Positions 34,073-40,088 of a DNA stretch of 40,088 nucleotides are shown piece by piece (position 1 is the first letter of the stretch; each line of letters starts with the position of its first letter). The DNA is from Lutibacter sp. (GTDB lineage Bacteria > Bacteroidota > Bacteroidia > Flavobacteriales > Flavobacteriaceae). The position numbers and the translations under genes are program-made. The stretch is taken from contig JAGPIQ010000008.1 of NCBI GenBank assembly GCA_018054895.1, positions 1-40,088 of the forward strand, in the 5' to 3' direction. The notes under the pieces are model-generated. The model saw only the letters and a list, made by a program, of their open reading frames with translations. It searched no databases and was not told the DNA's origin.

Positions 34073-35152
34073 TTAGTCTTTAGGAAGTGTTATTGTAAAT
34101 ATAGCACCTTTTTTGATGTTATTTTCAGCTTTTATTGTTCCTTTATGAGAAGCTATTATGCCATGAACAACGCTTAACCCTAAACCCGATCCATCTCCTG
34201 TTGGTTTTGTAGTAAAAAAAGGTTGAAACACCTTTTCTAAATCTTCTGTTGCAAACCCTTTACCTTCATCAGAAATTCTTAAAAGAATATCTTTTTTAGT
34301 TTTTTGAGCTTCAATTGTAACCAGTCCATCTTTAGGTGAAAAATAAATAGCATTCATTAATACGTTGAAAATAATTTGAGTAAGCTGAATAGGATCTGCT
34401 CGTAACCATAACTCTTCATCATCGATCAGAATAATATATTTTACCTGTTCCTTTCTAAAGGTAGCATCTAGTAAATTAATAGTGTTTTTTATATGAGGAG
34501 CGAGGTTAATACGTTTCATTTCTTGTGGCATTTCACAAGCAAAAAACATTAATTTTTTTACAACCTCACGAGAAAAAATGGCATTTTCAATAATTTTATC
34601 AACATCATTTAATGATTTACTATTTTCTGCTGTATCATTTTTAAGCAATTCTGCAAAACCTAAAATGTTAGCCAAAGGAGTATTGAGTTCATGTGCGATG
34701 CCTGCCGTAATTTCTCCTAAAATTCTTAAACGATCTGCCTGCTCCATCTGTCTTTTCAATGAGGTTTCATTTTTCTGAATTTCAATTCGTTCAAGTATGT
34801 TTCCTAATTTTAAAGCAACGTTATCTAACAAAGGTTGTTCTTCATTCAGAAAAGAAGATTCAGAACTTTTGTGGGAAGCAATAATTTTTCCTTCAATTTT
34901 GTTGAAAATAATAATATCTGATGTAACCGTATTTTCAAGGTTAATTGGCCCTGTTTTATAGTTTTCAATAGATGTTTCAATAGCTATCTCTGTATCGTTT
35001 GGAAAATGAAATCCTTTTTTTAAAGTGAACGCAATGGCACGAATCGCTTCAGAAATCACTACAGTATCTGCGTTAACTAGGATTGACGAGACTTCATAAA
35101 GACAAGTGAGCTCTTTTATACGTTCTTTTAAGGCTTTTTCGGTATTGTTCAT
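34073..35152 (-). CDS. Soluble sensor histidine kinase
   Basis: A protein of 359 aa from ATG 35152; a two-codon-longer frame starts with GTG. There is no membrane helix. The N-terminal half (about 1-120) looks like a GAF-type sensor (LTCLYEVSSIL...ISEAIRAIAFTLKKGFHFP...NVALKLGNILERI). The dimerisation/phosphoacceptor helix has H154 in GIAHELNTPLANILGFAELL. The ATP-binding domain has N box (NVLMNAIYFS), G1 (ISDEGKGF), F box (FQPFFTTKP) and G2 (GSGLGLSVVHGI). The cytosolic location suggests an internal signal such as redox state, a nucleotide or a metabolite, which is unidentified. It forms a two-gene operon with the NtrC-type regulator. Confidence 0.92.
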   Translation of the reverse strand: MNNTEKALKERIKELTCLYEVSSILVNADTVVISEAIRAIAFTLKKGFHFPNDTEIAIETSIENYKTGPINLENTVTSDIIIFNKIEGKIIASHKSSESSFLNEEQPLLDNVALKLGNILERIEIQKNETSLKRQMEQADRLRILGEITAGIAHELNTPLANILGFAELLKNDTAENSKSLNDVDKIIENAIFSREVVKKLMFFACEMPQEMKRINLAPHIKNTINLLDATFRKEQVKYIILIDDEELWLRADPIQLTQIIFNVLMNAIYFSPKDGLVTIEAQKTKKDILLRISDEGKGFATEDLEKVFQPFFTTKPTGDGSGLGLSVVHGIIASHKGTIKAENNIKKGAIFTITLPKD

Positions 35153-35158
35153 GTTCAC

Positions 35159-35647
35159 TTACTGCTTTGCTCTTAATTATTATCTGACATAATTTAAAAC
35201 AAACTTACAATTAATTCGAGATATTAATAACATAAACTCTATAATGCCATAATTTTTTAACCGTTCAAAATTTCTAATTGTGATAGTACCTGCTCTTGCG
35301 TTACCAGATACGGTTTTGCATACCTTTTCATTTAAAATTACTTTAGTTCACTATACAATTGCTGTAGCTAACTAAATTCTATTCACTATGTTTTTTCAAA
35401 GCACTATAGTTATAGCCTGAGTTCGATTGTTAAAACAAGTAAATTTAGTTAGAATTTTCAGTTGTAAACTTGATTGATGGTATTTTTAGGTAAAAAACTA
35501 TAAGTAATAAGTACAGAAACATTTAATTATTGATTCACAAACCGTTGATTATAAATCCGGTCAACACTTTTTGAGATTTTAATTTTTTATCCGATTTGTT
35601 GACTTTTTTAACAGCATTAATTGTGTTCTTTAGATACTTTTAAAAAC
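35159..35647. other. Gene-free right end of the island
   Basis: About 490 A/T-rich bases upstream of the kinase gene, with no integrase-like frame. The longest suggestive stretch, on the minus strand, is a 33-codon frame without ATG (KNTINAVKKVNKSDKKLKSQ...). A weak -24/-12-like sequence (TGG-N10-GC, 35292-35306) lacks the TTGC element. I see nothing else definable; the promoter of the kinase operon must lie here. Confidence 0.4.
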
Positions 35648-35682
35648 AAAAAAACCTTTCAATTAAATTGAAAGGTTTTTTT
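35648..35682. terminator. Perfect bidirectional terminator downstream of tRNA-Pro
   Basis: Seventeen bases on each side of one central A form an exact palindrome: A7-CCTTTCAATT, A, AATTGAAAGG-T7. It terminates the leftward tRNA-Pro transcript and shields the tRNA from the island. The T-run overlaps the first bases of the att-like repeat. Confidence 0.85.
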
Positions 35683-35701
35683 AAGTCGGGGTGGCAGGAT
35701 T
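35679..35701. repeat. Proximal att-like copy overlapping the tRNA-Pro 3' end
   Basis: Identical over 23 bases to 17375-17397. It contains the 3' strand of the T-arm and acceptor stem of tRNA-Pro plus the discriminator and seven flanking bases, so the tRNA stays intact at this end. Confidence 0.85.
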
Positions 35702-35760
35702 CGAACCTGCGACCTCCGCGTCCCAAACGCGGCGCGATAACCGGGCTACGCTACACCCCG
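35686..35760 (-). tRNA. tRNA-Pro (anticodon UGG)
   Basis: The minus strand folds as a complete tRNA. The acceptor CGGGGTG pairs with CACCCCG plus discriminator A. The anticodon stem CCGCG/CGCGG has the loop TTTGGGA with anticodon TGG, and the T-arm has GGTTCGAATCC. CCA is not encoded. The gene is read leftward, its 3' end facing the putative island, and it is followed by a strong terminator. Confidence 0.96.
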
Positions 35761-35810
35761 AATCGGTTTCAGGCTGCAAATATAATACATAATGTAAACA
35801 ATACAAGTTT

Positions 35811-36149
35811 TTATTCAAAAATAAGTTGATATGGTCTTTTTATAGCATCTTCCAGTTCATGTAAACCAAAGTTTCTACTTTTTCTGATGGTTTCTTTTCC
35901 TTCAAAAAAGACAATAAGAGTGGGTTCTGCAAAGGCATTAAAATGAGCAGAAACTACAGGGTTTTCGTTCATGTCTATTGGTTGATAATGAATGAATGGG
36001 AACTCATTTTTTAATAATTGATGAACCTTTGGCTCTAAGTTTTCACCAACTGAGCATGAAGTTGTTGAAAAATATAGCATTACGGCTTCATTCATAGATA
36101 GCATTTTATGAATGTCTTCTAAAGTATAACTGTGAAATTTTGGATTCAA
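35811..36149 (-). CDS. Thioredoxin-like protein with a single active-site Cys
   Basis: A protein of 112 aa, thioredoxin size and fold: AVMLYFSTTSC, a central beta strand with cis-Pro (AEPTLIVFFEG), and a C-terminal helix. The active site is C32-S-V-G35 instead of CxxC, so disulfide exchange by the usual two-Cys mechanism is impossible; a monothiol or chaperone role is likely. The start appears to be TTG 36149, as the next in-frame ATG (MLSMNEA, codon 16) would remove the first strand. It is divergent from trxB, 164 bases away, though reduction by that enzyme is uncertain given the missing Cys. Confidence 0.75.
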   Translation of the reverse strand: MNPKFHSYTLEDIHKMLSMNEAVMLYFSTTSCSVGENLEPKVHQLLKNEFPFIHYQPIDMNENPVVSAHFNAFAEPTLIVFFEGKETIRKSRNFGLHELEDAIKRPYQLIFE

Positions 36150-36313
36150 AATAGTTCGTTTTCTTCAAAATTAAGAATATTTAGGTTTATGTATGTAACA
36201 AAAGTTTAGTATTAACAAAGTTTATAAATTCATTGTTAAAAATTATAAACAATGCAGTCCATAAACTAATTAATTGCCCTAAATTTGTGAATTATAAATT
36301 AATAAAGTGAGTT

Positions 36314-37261
36314 ATGTCAAATACTATTGAAAGAATAAAATGCCTAATTATTGGTTCTGGACCTGCAGGATATACTGCTGCTATTTATGCCGCTAGGGCA
36401 GATTTGAAACCAGTTATGTATACTGGAATGCAAATGGGAGGGCAGTTAACTACTACTACTGAAGTTGATAATTTTCCGGGATATCCAAACGGAACGGATG
36501 GAACGGCAATGATGGAAGATTTAAAAAATCAGGCGGAGCGTTTTGGAACTGAAGTGCGTTTTGGGTTAGTTACTAAAGTTGAATTTAGTAAAGAAATTGG
36601 CGGAATTCATAAAGTAATTGTTGATGAAACTACTGAAATTGAAGCAAATACAATTATTATTTCAACTGGGGCAACTGCGAAATATTTAGGGTTAGAAAGT
36701 GAACAACGGTTAATTGGTGGTGGCGTTTCAGCGTGTGCTACGTGTGATGGTTTCTTTTACAGAAAGCAAGATGTAGTGGTTGTTGGAGCTGGAGACACAG
36801 CAGCTGAAGAAGCTACTTATTTGGCAAATATTTGCAATAAAGTAACACTTTTGGTAAGAAAGGATTATATGAGAGCTTCAAAAGCAATGCAACACCGCGT
36901 TGATAAAACTAAAAATTTAGAAGTAAAATACAATACTGAAATTGATGAGGTTTTAGGAAGTAATGTTGTTGAAGGTGTTCGTGTAGTTAATAATGTTTCG
37001 GGAGAAAAAGAGGTGATTGATGTTACTGGAGTATTTATTGCTATTGGCCACAAACCTAATACTGATATTTTTAAAGGAATATTAGATATGGATGAAACAG
37101 GGTATTTAATTACGAAAGGAAAATCTACAAAAACAAATTTACCAGGTGTTTTTGCAGCTGGAGATGTACAAGATAAAGAATACAGACAGGCAGTAACGGC
37201 TGCAGGTACAGGTTGTATGGCGGCTTTAGATGCAGAACGCTATTTAGGTGCTTTAGAATAA
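36314..37261 (+). CDS. trxB: Thioredoxin-disulfide reductase
   Basis: A protein of 315 aa, the usual length of low-molecular-weight TrxB. The FAD-binding GSGPAGYTAA is at 14-23, the redox-active pair is C141-A-T-C144, the NADPH-binding motif GAGDTAAEEA is near 157, and the C-terminal FAD motif is GVFAAGDVQD. It reduces thioredoxin with NADPH in the cytoplasm. A TAAATTTG -7 box lies at 36280-36287, about 25 bases before the start codon, with a poor -33 box. It is monocistronic, ended by the terminator at 37282. Confidence 0.97.
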   Translation: MSNTIERIKCLIIGSGPAGYTAAIYAARADLKPVMYTGMQMGGQLTTTTEVDNFPGYPNGTDGTAMMEDLKNQAERFGTEVRFGLVTKVEFSKEIGGIHKVIVDETTEIEANTIIISTGATAKYLGLESEQRLIGGGVSACATCDGFFYRKQDVVVVGAGDTAAEEATYLANICNKVTLLVRKDYMRASKAMQHRVDKTKNLEVKYNTEIDEVLGSNVVEGVRVVNNVSGEKEVIDVTGVFIAIGHKPNTDIFKGILDMDETGYLITKGKSTKTNLPGVFAAGDVQDKEYRQAVTAAGTGCMAALDAERYLGALE

Positions 37262-37281
37262 TACAATGAAGCTAGTTTAAG

Positions 37282-37316
37282 AAAGGTCTAAGAATTTTAT
37301 CTTAGGCCTTTTTTTG
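37282..37316 (+). terminator. Terminator of trxB
   Basis: AAAGGTCTAAGA (37282-37293) pairs with TCTTAGGCCTTT (37300-37311) with one G-T pair, followed by a T7 run. Confidence 0.85.
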
Positions 37317-37403
37317 TGTAATTGTTAATCGTTTTCGTAAGAAATAATATTTAAGCGTGATAATAGAAATATTACTTGCTAACTTTGTATAAAAATTTGA
37401 AAA

Positions 37404-38987
37404 ATGGAATTATTTACTACAAGCTATTTTGTGCTATTCTTAATTATTGTAATAGGTTTTATTATTGGTAGAATTAAAATTAAGGGAATTTCTTTAGATA
37501 TATCAGCAGTAATTTTTGTTGCTTTAGTTTTTGGACATTATGGAATGGTTGTTCCTAGTGATTTTCAGAATTTAGGATTGGTGTTGTTTATTTTTACTAT
37601 TGGAATTCAAGCTGGTCCAAGCTTTTTTGAATCTTTCAAAAAAAACGGAAGAGAATTAGCTGTATTAGCAAGTGTTCTTATTTTGAGTGCTGGACTTATT
37701 TCATTTGTCATATTTTATTTCTTTGGGATGGATAAAAATTTAGTAATTGGCTTGCTAAATGGCTCATTAACAAGTACTCCTGGATTAGCCGCAGCTATTG
37801 ATGCAACAGGCTCACCTTTAGCATCTATTGGTTATGGTATTGGGTATCCTTTTGGAGTTATTGGAGTCATACTTTTTGTTAGTTTTTTACCAAAAATATT
37901 AAGGTTGAATGTAAAAGCAGAGGAAGCGAAATACTTAAAAGAACAAAAAAAGAGTTTTCCTGAAATTTTGAAAAAGCATTATGTAGTTGAAAATGAAAAT
38001 GTTATAGGGAAAACGTTAGGGGAGTTAAATGTTCGCTTTATGACGAAAGCAGTTATATCTCGAGTTATGCAGAATAATATAATTTTAGTACCTAACACTG
38101 ATATTGTTTTTCAAAAAGGAGATGTTGTAAAAGCTGTAGGAACTTTTAATTCTTTGGAAAGAGTAAAATTGCTAATTGGGTCTGAAACAAATGAGGAAAT
38201 ACCAAATGATACTAATTATGATGTTCGATATATTTTAGTTACAAATAAAGATGTTGTTAAAAAAACATTAGGTCAATTAAATATTTTAGACACTTATCAC
38301 GCCACAATTACTCGCATTAGAAGATCAGGTATTAATATTTCCCCAACACCTGCTACTCAGTTGCAGTTTGGAGATAAATTGTTGGTTGTTTGTCATAAAG
38401 ACAATATGAAAGATGTTTGTAATATTTTTGGTGATGATACTAGTAAATTATCAAGTACTGATTTTTTACCAATTGCCACTGGAATAATTTTAGGAATATT
38501 AGTAGGGAAAGTGAGTGTTAACTTTAATGATTTTTCATTTAGCTTGGGGTTAACAGGTGGTATTTTAATGACTGCCTTAATTTTAGGAAGAACTGGTAAA
38601 ACAGGTCCTTTTATGTGGACAATGACAGGCGCTGCGAATCAATTATTACGCCAATTTGGACTATTATTCTTTTTAGCAGCTGTTGGTACAAGTGCAGGAA
38701 CGAGTTTAGTTGAAACTTTTCAAGAATATGGATTAGAGTTATTTGCGTATGGTGTAGCCATTACATTGATCCCAATGATTTTAACAACTATTATTGCACA
38801 TTACGTATTGAAATTGAATATTTTAACTTTATTAGGAACCTTAACTGGAAGTATGACAAGTACACCAGGTTTGGCAGCCGTTGATAATATGAGTATTGCC
38901 GATGCACCTGCAATTGCTTATGCAACCGTGTATCCAATTGCTATGGTATTATTAATAATTGTAGTGCAAATTTTGAGTGTTTTGTAA
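37404..38987 (+). CDS. AspT/YidE-family putative transporter
   Basis: A protein of 527 aa with the symmetric layout of the aspartate:alanine exchanger family. Five or six membrane helices (about 1-165) are followed by two TrkA-C (RCK_C) domains (about 195-270 and 280-355) and a second membrane half (about 360-527). Each half carries the duplicated family motif: GSLTSTPGLAAAID in the first and GSMTSTPGLAAVDN in the second. Known members exchange aspartate for alanine, but most YidE/YbjL relatives have no proven substrate. A TAACTTTG -7 box lies at 37380-37387, close to the ATG. It sits between trxB and the trp leader and appears independently transcribed. Confidence 0.88.
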   Translation: MELFTTSYFVLFLIIVIGFIIGRIKIKGISLDISAVIFVALVFGHYGMVVPSDFQNLGLVLFIFTIGIQAGPSFFESFKKNGRELAVLASVLILSAGLISFVIFYFFGMDKNLVIGLLNGSLTSTPGLAAAIDATGSPLASIGYGIGYPFGVIGVILFVSFLPKILRLNVKAEEAKYLKEQKKSFPEILKKHYVVENENVIGKTLGELNVRFMTKAVISRVMQNNIILVPNTDIVFQKGDVVKAVGTFNSLERVKLLIGSETNEEIPNDTNYDVRYILVTNKDVVKKTLGQLNILDTYHATITRIRRSGINISPTPATQLQFGDKLLVVCHKDNMKDVCNIFGDDTSKLSSTDFLPIATGIILGILVGKVSVNFNDFSFSLGLTGGILMTALILGRTGKTGPFMWTMTGAANQLLRQFGLLFFLAAVGTSAGTSLVETFQEYGLELFAYGVAITLIPMILTTIIAHYVLKLNILTLLGTLTGSMTSTPGLAAVDNMSIADAPAIAYATVYPIAMVLLIIVVQILSVL

Positions 38988-39096
38988 TGTTTTCAAAAAA
39001 AAACAATAGAGTTACTATTAAATACGCTTGATATCACTATTTTTTTTACTGATATGTAATTTTTTGAAAGTTTTTGATAATATTTTAAAGGATTAG

Positions 39097-39127
39097 TTTG
39101 TTCATTTAAAAATGTATAGTACTTTTG
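39097..39127 (+). promoter_or_regulatory. Consensus Bacteroidetes promoter of the trp operon
   Basis: TTTG (39097-39100), exactly 19 bases, then TACTTTTG (39120-39127), a complete TTTG-N19-TAnnTTTG match. The start of transcription should be near 39131-39134, just before the leader peptide. Confidence 0.85.
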
Positions 39128-39135
39128 TGAAAGAA

Positions 39136-39189
39136 ATGAAGACAATAAACAAAAATATGATTTGGTGGTGGAACTCTCTTAAACAATAA
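39136..39189 (+). CDS. trpL: trp leader peptide (attenuator)
   Basis: A 17-codon ORF, MKTINKNMIWWWNSLKQ, with three consecutive Trp codons (39163-39171). An internal ATG at 39157 gives a 10-aa version and may be used if transcription starts close to 39134. It lies between the consensus promoter and a terminator, upstream of trpE. By analogy with enteric trp attenuation, ribosome stalling at the Trp codons when charged tRNA-Trp is scarce would prevent the downstream terminator from forming. The antiterminator pairing is not obvious to me. Confidence 0.85.
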   Translation: MKTINKNMIWWWNSLKQ

Positions 39190-39230
39190 GCGAGAAATCA
39201 CTGCTATATATTATTTTTATACTATAATTG

Positions 39231-39262
39231 AAGGGACTTATCGCAAGATAAGTCCTTTTTTT
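39231..39262 (+). terminator. trp attenuator terminator
   Basis: GGACTTATC (39234-39242) pairs exactly with GATAAGTCC (39247-39255) across a GCAA tetraloop, followed by T7. It is located about 42 bases after the leader peptide stop and 87 bases before the trpE start, an intrinsic terminator inside the operon leader. Confidence 0.88.
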
Positions 39263-39348
39263 ATTTCAAAAAATAATTAAAATGAACAAATTAACTGTGG
39301 AACTATTCATTTTCTATCGGTTAAATACTAAAAAATAAAGAGAAGAAG

Positions 39349-40088
39349 ATGAGGAAATTAAAATTTAAAACTATTTCAAAACAACAATTGTCGGATACAG
39401 TTACGCCAGTGGGAATGTATTCGAAAATTAGAGACAAGTATGCAAATAGTTTACTGTTAGAAGGTTCCGACTATCATAGTAAGGAGGAAAGCTTCACTTT
39501 TATTTGTATTGAGCCAATTGTAACGTTAAAAGCAGATAAAAATGAGTTTACTTATACGTATAGAAATGAAGTGGTAGACACACGACACATCGATAATTTT
39601 TATACAATTTTTGAAGAATACACAAAAACAATTGATGTAGATTGCTCTGCCGATATAAAATCATACAATGGGTTTTATGGTTATGTTTCTTACAATTCAG
39701 TGCAATATTTTGAAACCATTAAGTTGAAAGCGCCACAAGCGCCTTCAGAAATACCAGATTTACAATTTAGTTTTTTCCGTTTTATAATCGTTATCAATCA
39801 TTTTAAAGACGAGTTAACGTTAATTGAAAATATTGAAGAAGGTGAAACGTCAAGAATTGATGAAATTCAAACACTCATAAATTCAAGAACCTACGGTTTG
39901 TATAAATTTGAAATGAAAGGTGAAGAATCTTCAAATATTACAGATGATGAATTTAGAAACAATGTTGCAAAAGCAAAAACACACTGTAAGCGTGGCGATG
40001 TTTTTCAATTGGTGTTATCACGTCAGTTTCAACAAAAATATTCAGGAGATGAATTTAATGTGTATAGAGCGTTGCGTTCTATAAATCC
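39349..40088 (+). CDS. trpE: Anthranilate synthase component I (3' end outside window)
   Basis: ATG 39349, 246 complete codons to the window end, about half the usual 460-520 residues. The N-terminal feedback region includes LLLEGSDYHSKEESFTFICIEP, with the LLES-type Trp-binding element replaced by LLEG. It continues with FYGYVSYNSVQYFE and the start of the chorismate-binding domain, DDEFRNNVAKAKTHCKRGDVFQLVLSRQF. The enzyme converts chorismate and glutamine-derived ammonia to anthranilate, the first step of tryptophan synthesis, with TrpG. The Trp-rich leader and attenuator upstream distinguish it from the PabB paralogue. Confidence 0.93.
   Translation, partial: MRKLKFKTISKQQLSDTVTPVGMYSKIRDKYANSLLLEGSDYHSKEESFTFICIEPIVTLKADKNEFTYTYRNEVVDTRHIDNFYTIFEEYTKTIDVDCSADIKSYNGFYGYVSYNSVQYFETIKLKAPQAPSEIPDLQFSFFRFIIVINHFKDELTLIENIEEGETSRIDEIQTLINSRTYGLYKFEMKGEESSNITDDEFRNNVAKAKTHCKRGDVFQLVLSRQFQQKYSGDEFNVYRALRSIN

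Larger units (their letters stand above)
17375..35701. mobile_element. Putative tRNA-Pro-anchored stress/dormancy genomic island (about 18.3 kb)
   Basis: It is bounded by perfect 23-bp direct repeats. The intact tRNA-Pro is at the right end with its 3' end pointing into the element, which is the correct geometry for integration at a tRNA 3' end. Cargo: FUSC protein, baeRF protein, MFS transporter, CodA-like deaminase, catalase, three USPs, HPF, Dps, HdeD-like protein, SDR, a helical protein, GreA-C protein, and a sigma-54 two-component system. Some genes (17849-20074, 28704-29546) are visibly richer in G+C than the flanks, while the kinase and regulator genes are not, so the content looks mosaic. 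No integrase, relaxase or transposase is seen, so it is either a decayed element or one mobilised in trans. Confidence 0.65.

Noticed and set aside
35292..35306. Second sigma-54 promoter upstream of the kinase gene (TGG-N10-GC)
   Set aside because: Only the TGG and GC dinucleotides match; the -12 element reads GAGC rather than TTGC and the -24 lacks CAC. This level of match is expected by chance.
35540..35640. Integrase remnant at the right end of the island (minus-strand KNTINAVKKVNKSDKK frame)
   Set aside because: Only about 33 codons, no ATG, and no recombinase box residues (R...HxxR...Y); cannot be told from chance in A/T-rich DNA.
1..40088. CRISPR arrays, insertion sequences, rRNA genes and replication origins
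   Set aside because: No regularly spaced repeats, no transposase frames with terminal inverted repeats, no rRNA sequence and no DnaA-box cluster were seen anywhere in the window.

Overview
The window looks like chromosome of a marine-type Flavobacteriaceae member (Bacteroidetes). The evidence is its low G+C, its TonB-dependent receptors with an N-terminal carboxypeptidase-regulatory-like domain, SCSDDD-type lipoprotein signal peptides, A-rich translation starts without Shine-Dalgarno sequences, and Bacteroidetes promoters (TTTG / TAnnTTTG). No species can be named from what I see.

Layout. (1) 1-3100: the 5' part of a class A beta-lactamase-fold serine hydrolase, then a leftward trio of a tandem universal stress protein (USP), a 4-TM protein and a helical protein. 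(2) 3089-8016: a Fur/Zur-type repressor with palindromic operators, divergent from a His/Cys-rich small protein, a TonB receptor and two DUF4625-like His-rich lipoproteins. I read this as a zinc (or related metal) acquisition locus. (3) 8087-17273: a leftward iron/siderophore-type operon (TonB receptor, DUF4374 lipoprotein, ankyrin protein, DUF2271 protein, PepSY-flavodoxin reductase) divergent from an AraC activator, with a 16-bp operator repeated at 21-bp spacing between them. (4) 17375-35701: a putative 18.3-kb genomic island bounded by a perfect 23-bp direct repeat of the 3' end of tRNA-Pro(UGG). (5) 35686-40088: tRNA-Pro, a thioredoxin-like gene, trxB, an AspT-type transporter, and a trp leader/attenuator followed by trpE, which runs off the window.

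The island is the most interesting part. Nearly all its cargo concerns stress survival or dormancy: three tandem-domain USPs, Dps, catalase, a short HPF/RaiA ribosome-hibernation factor, a baeRF release-factor-like protein, a GreA-C/Rnk-like protein, HdeD-like and FUSC-like membrane proteins, an SDR, a CodA-like deaminase and an MFS transporter. At its right end is a two-component system made of a soluble histidine kinase and a sigma-54 NtrC-type activator. Directly beyond the activator's terminator lies an exact sigma-54 promoter (TGGCAC-N5-TTGC) firing into the cargo. The first gene after that promoter is a 44-codon Cys-rich mini-gene carrying an in-frame TGA. The catalase start is displaced by an out-of-frame A9 run. 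No integrase is visible. My model is a self-regulated, tRNA-borne stress/dormancy module, comparable in content to the mycobacterial DosR dormancy regulon but controlled by sigma-54. The att repeat, the promoter and the gene families are read from sequence; the joint function is inference.
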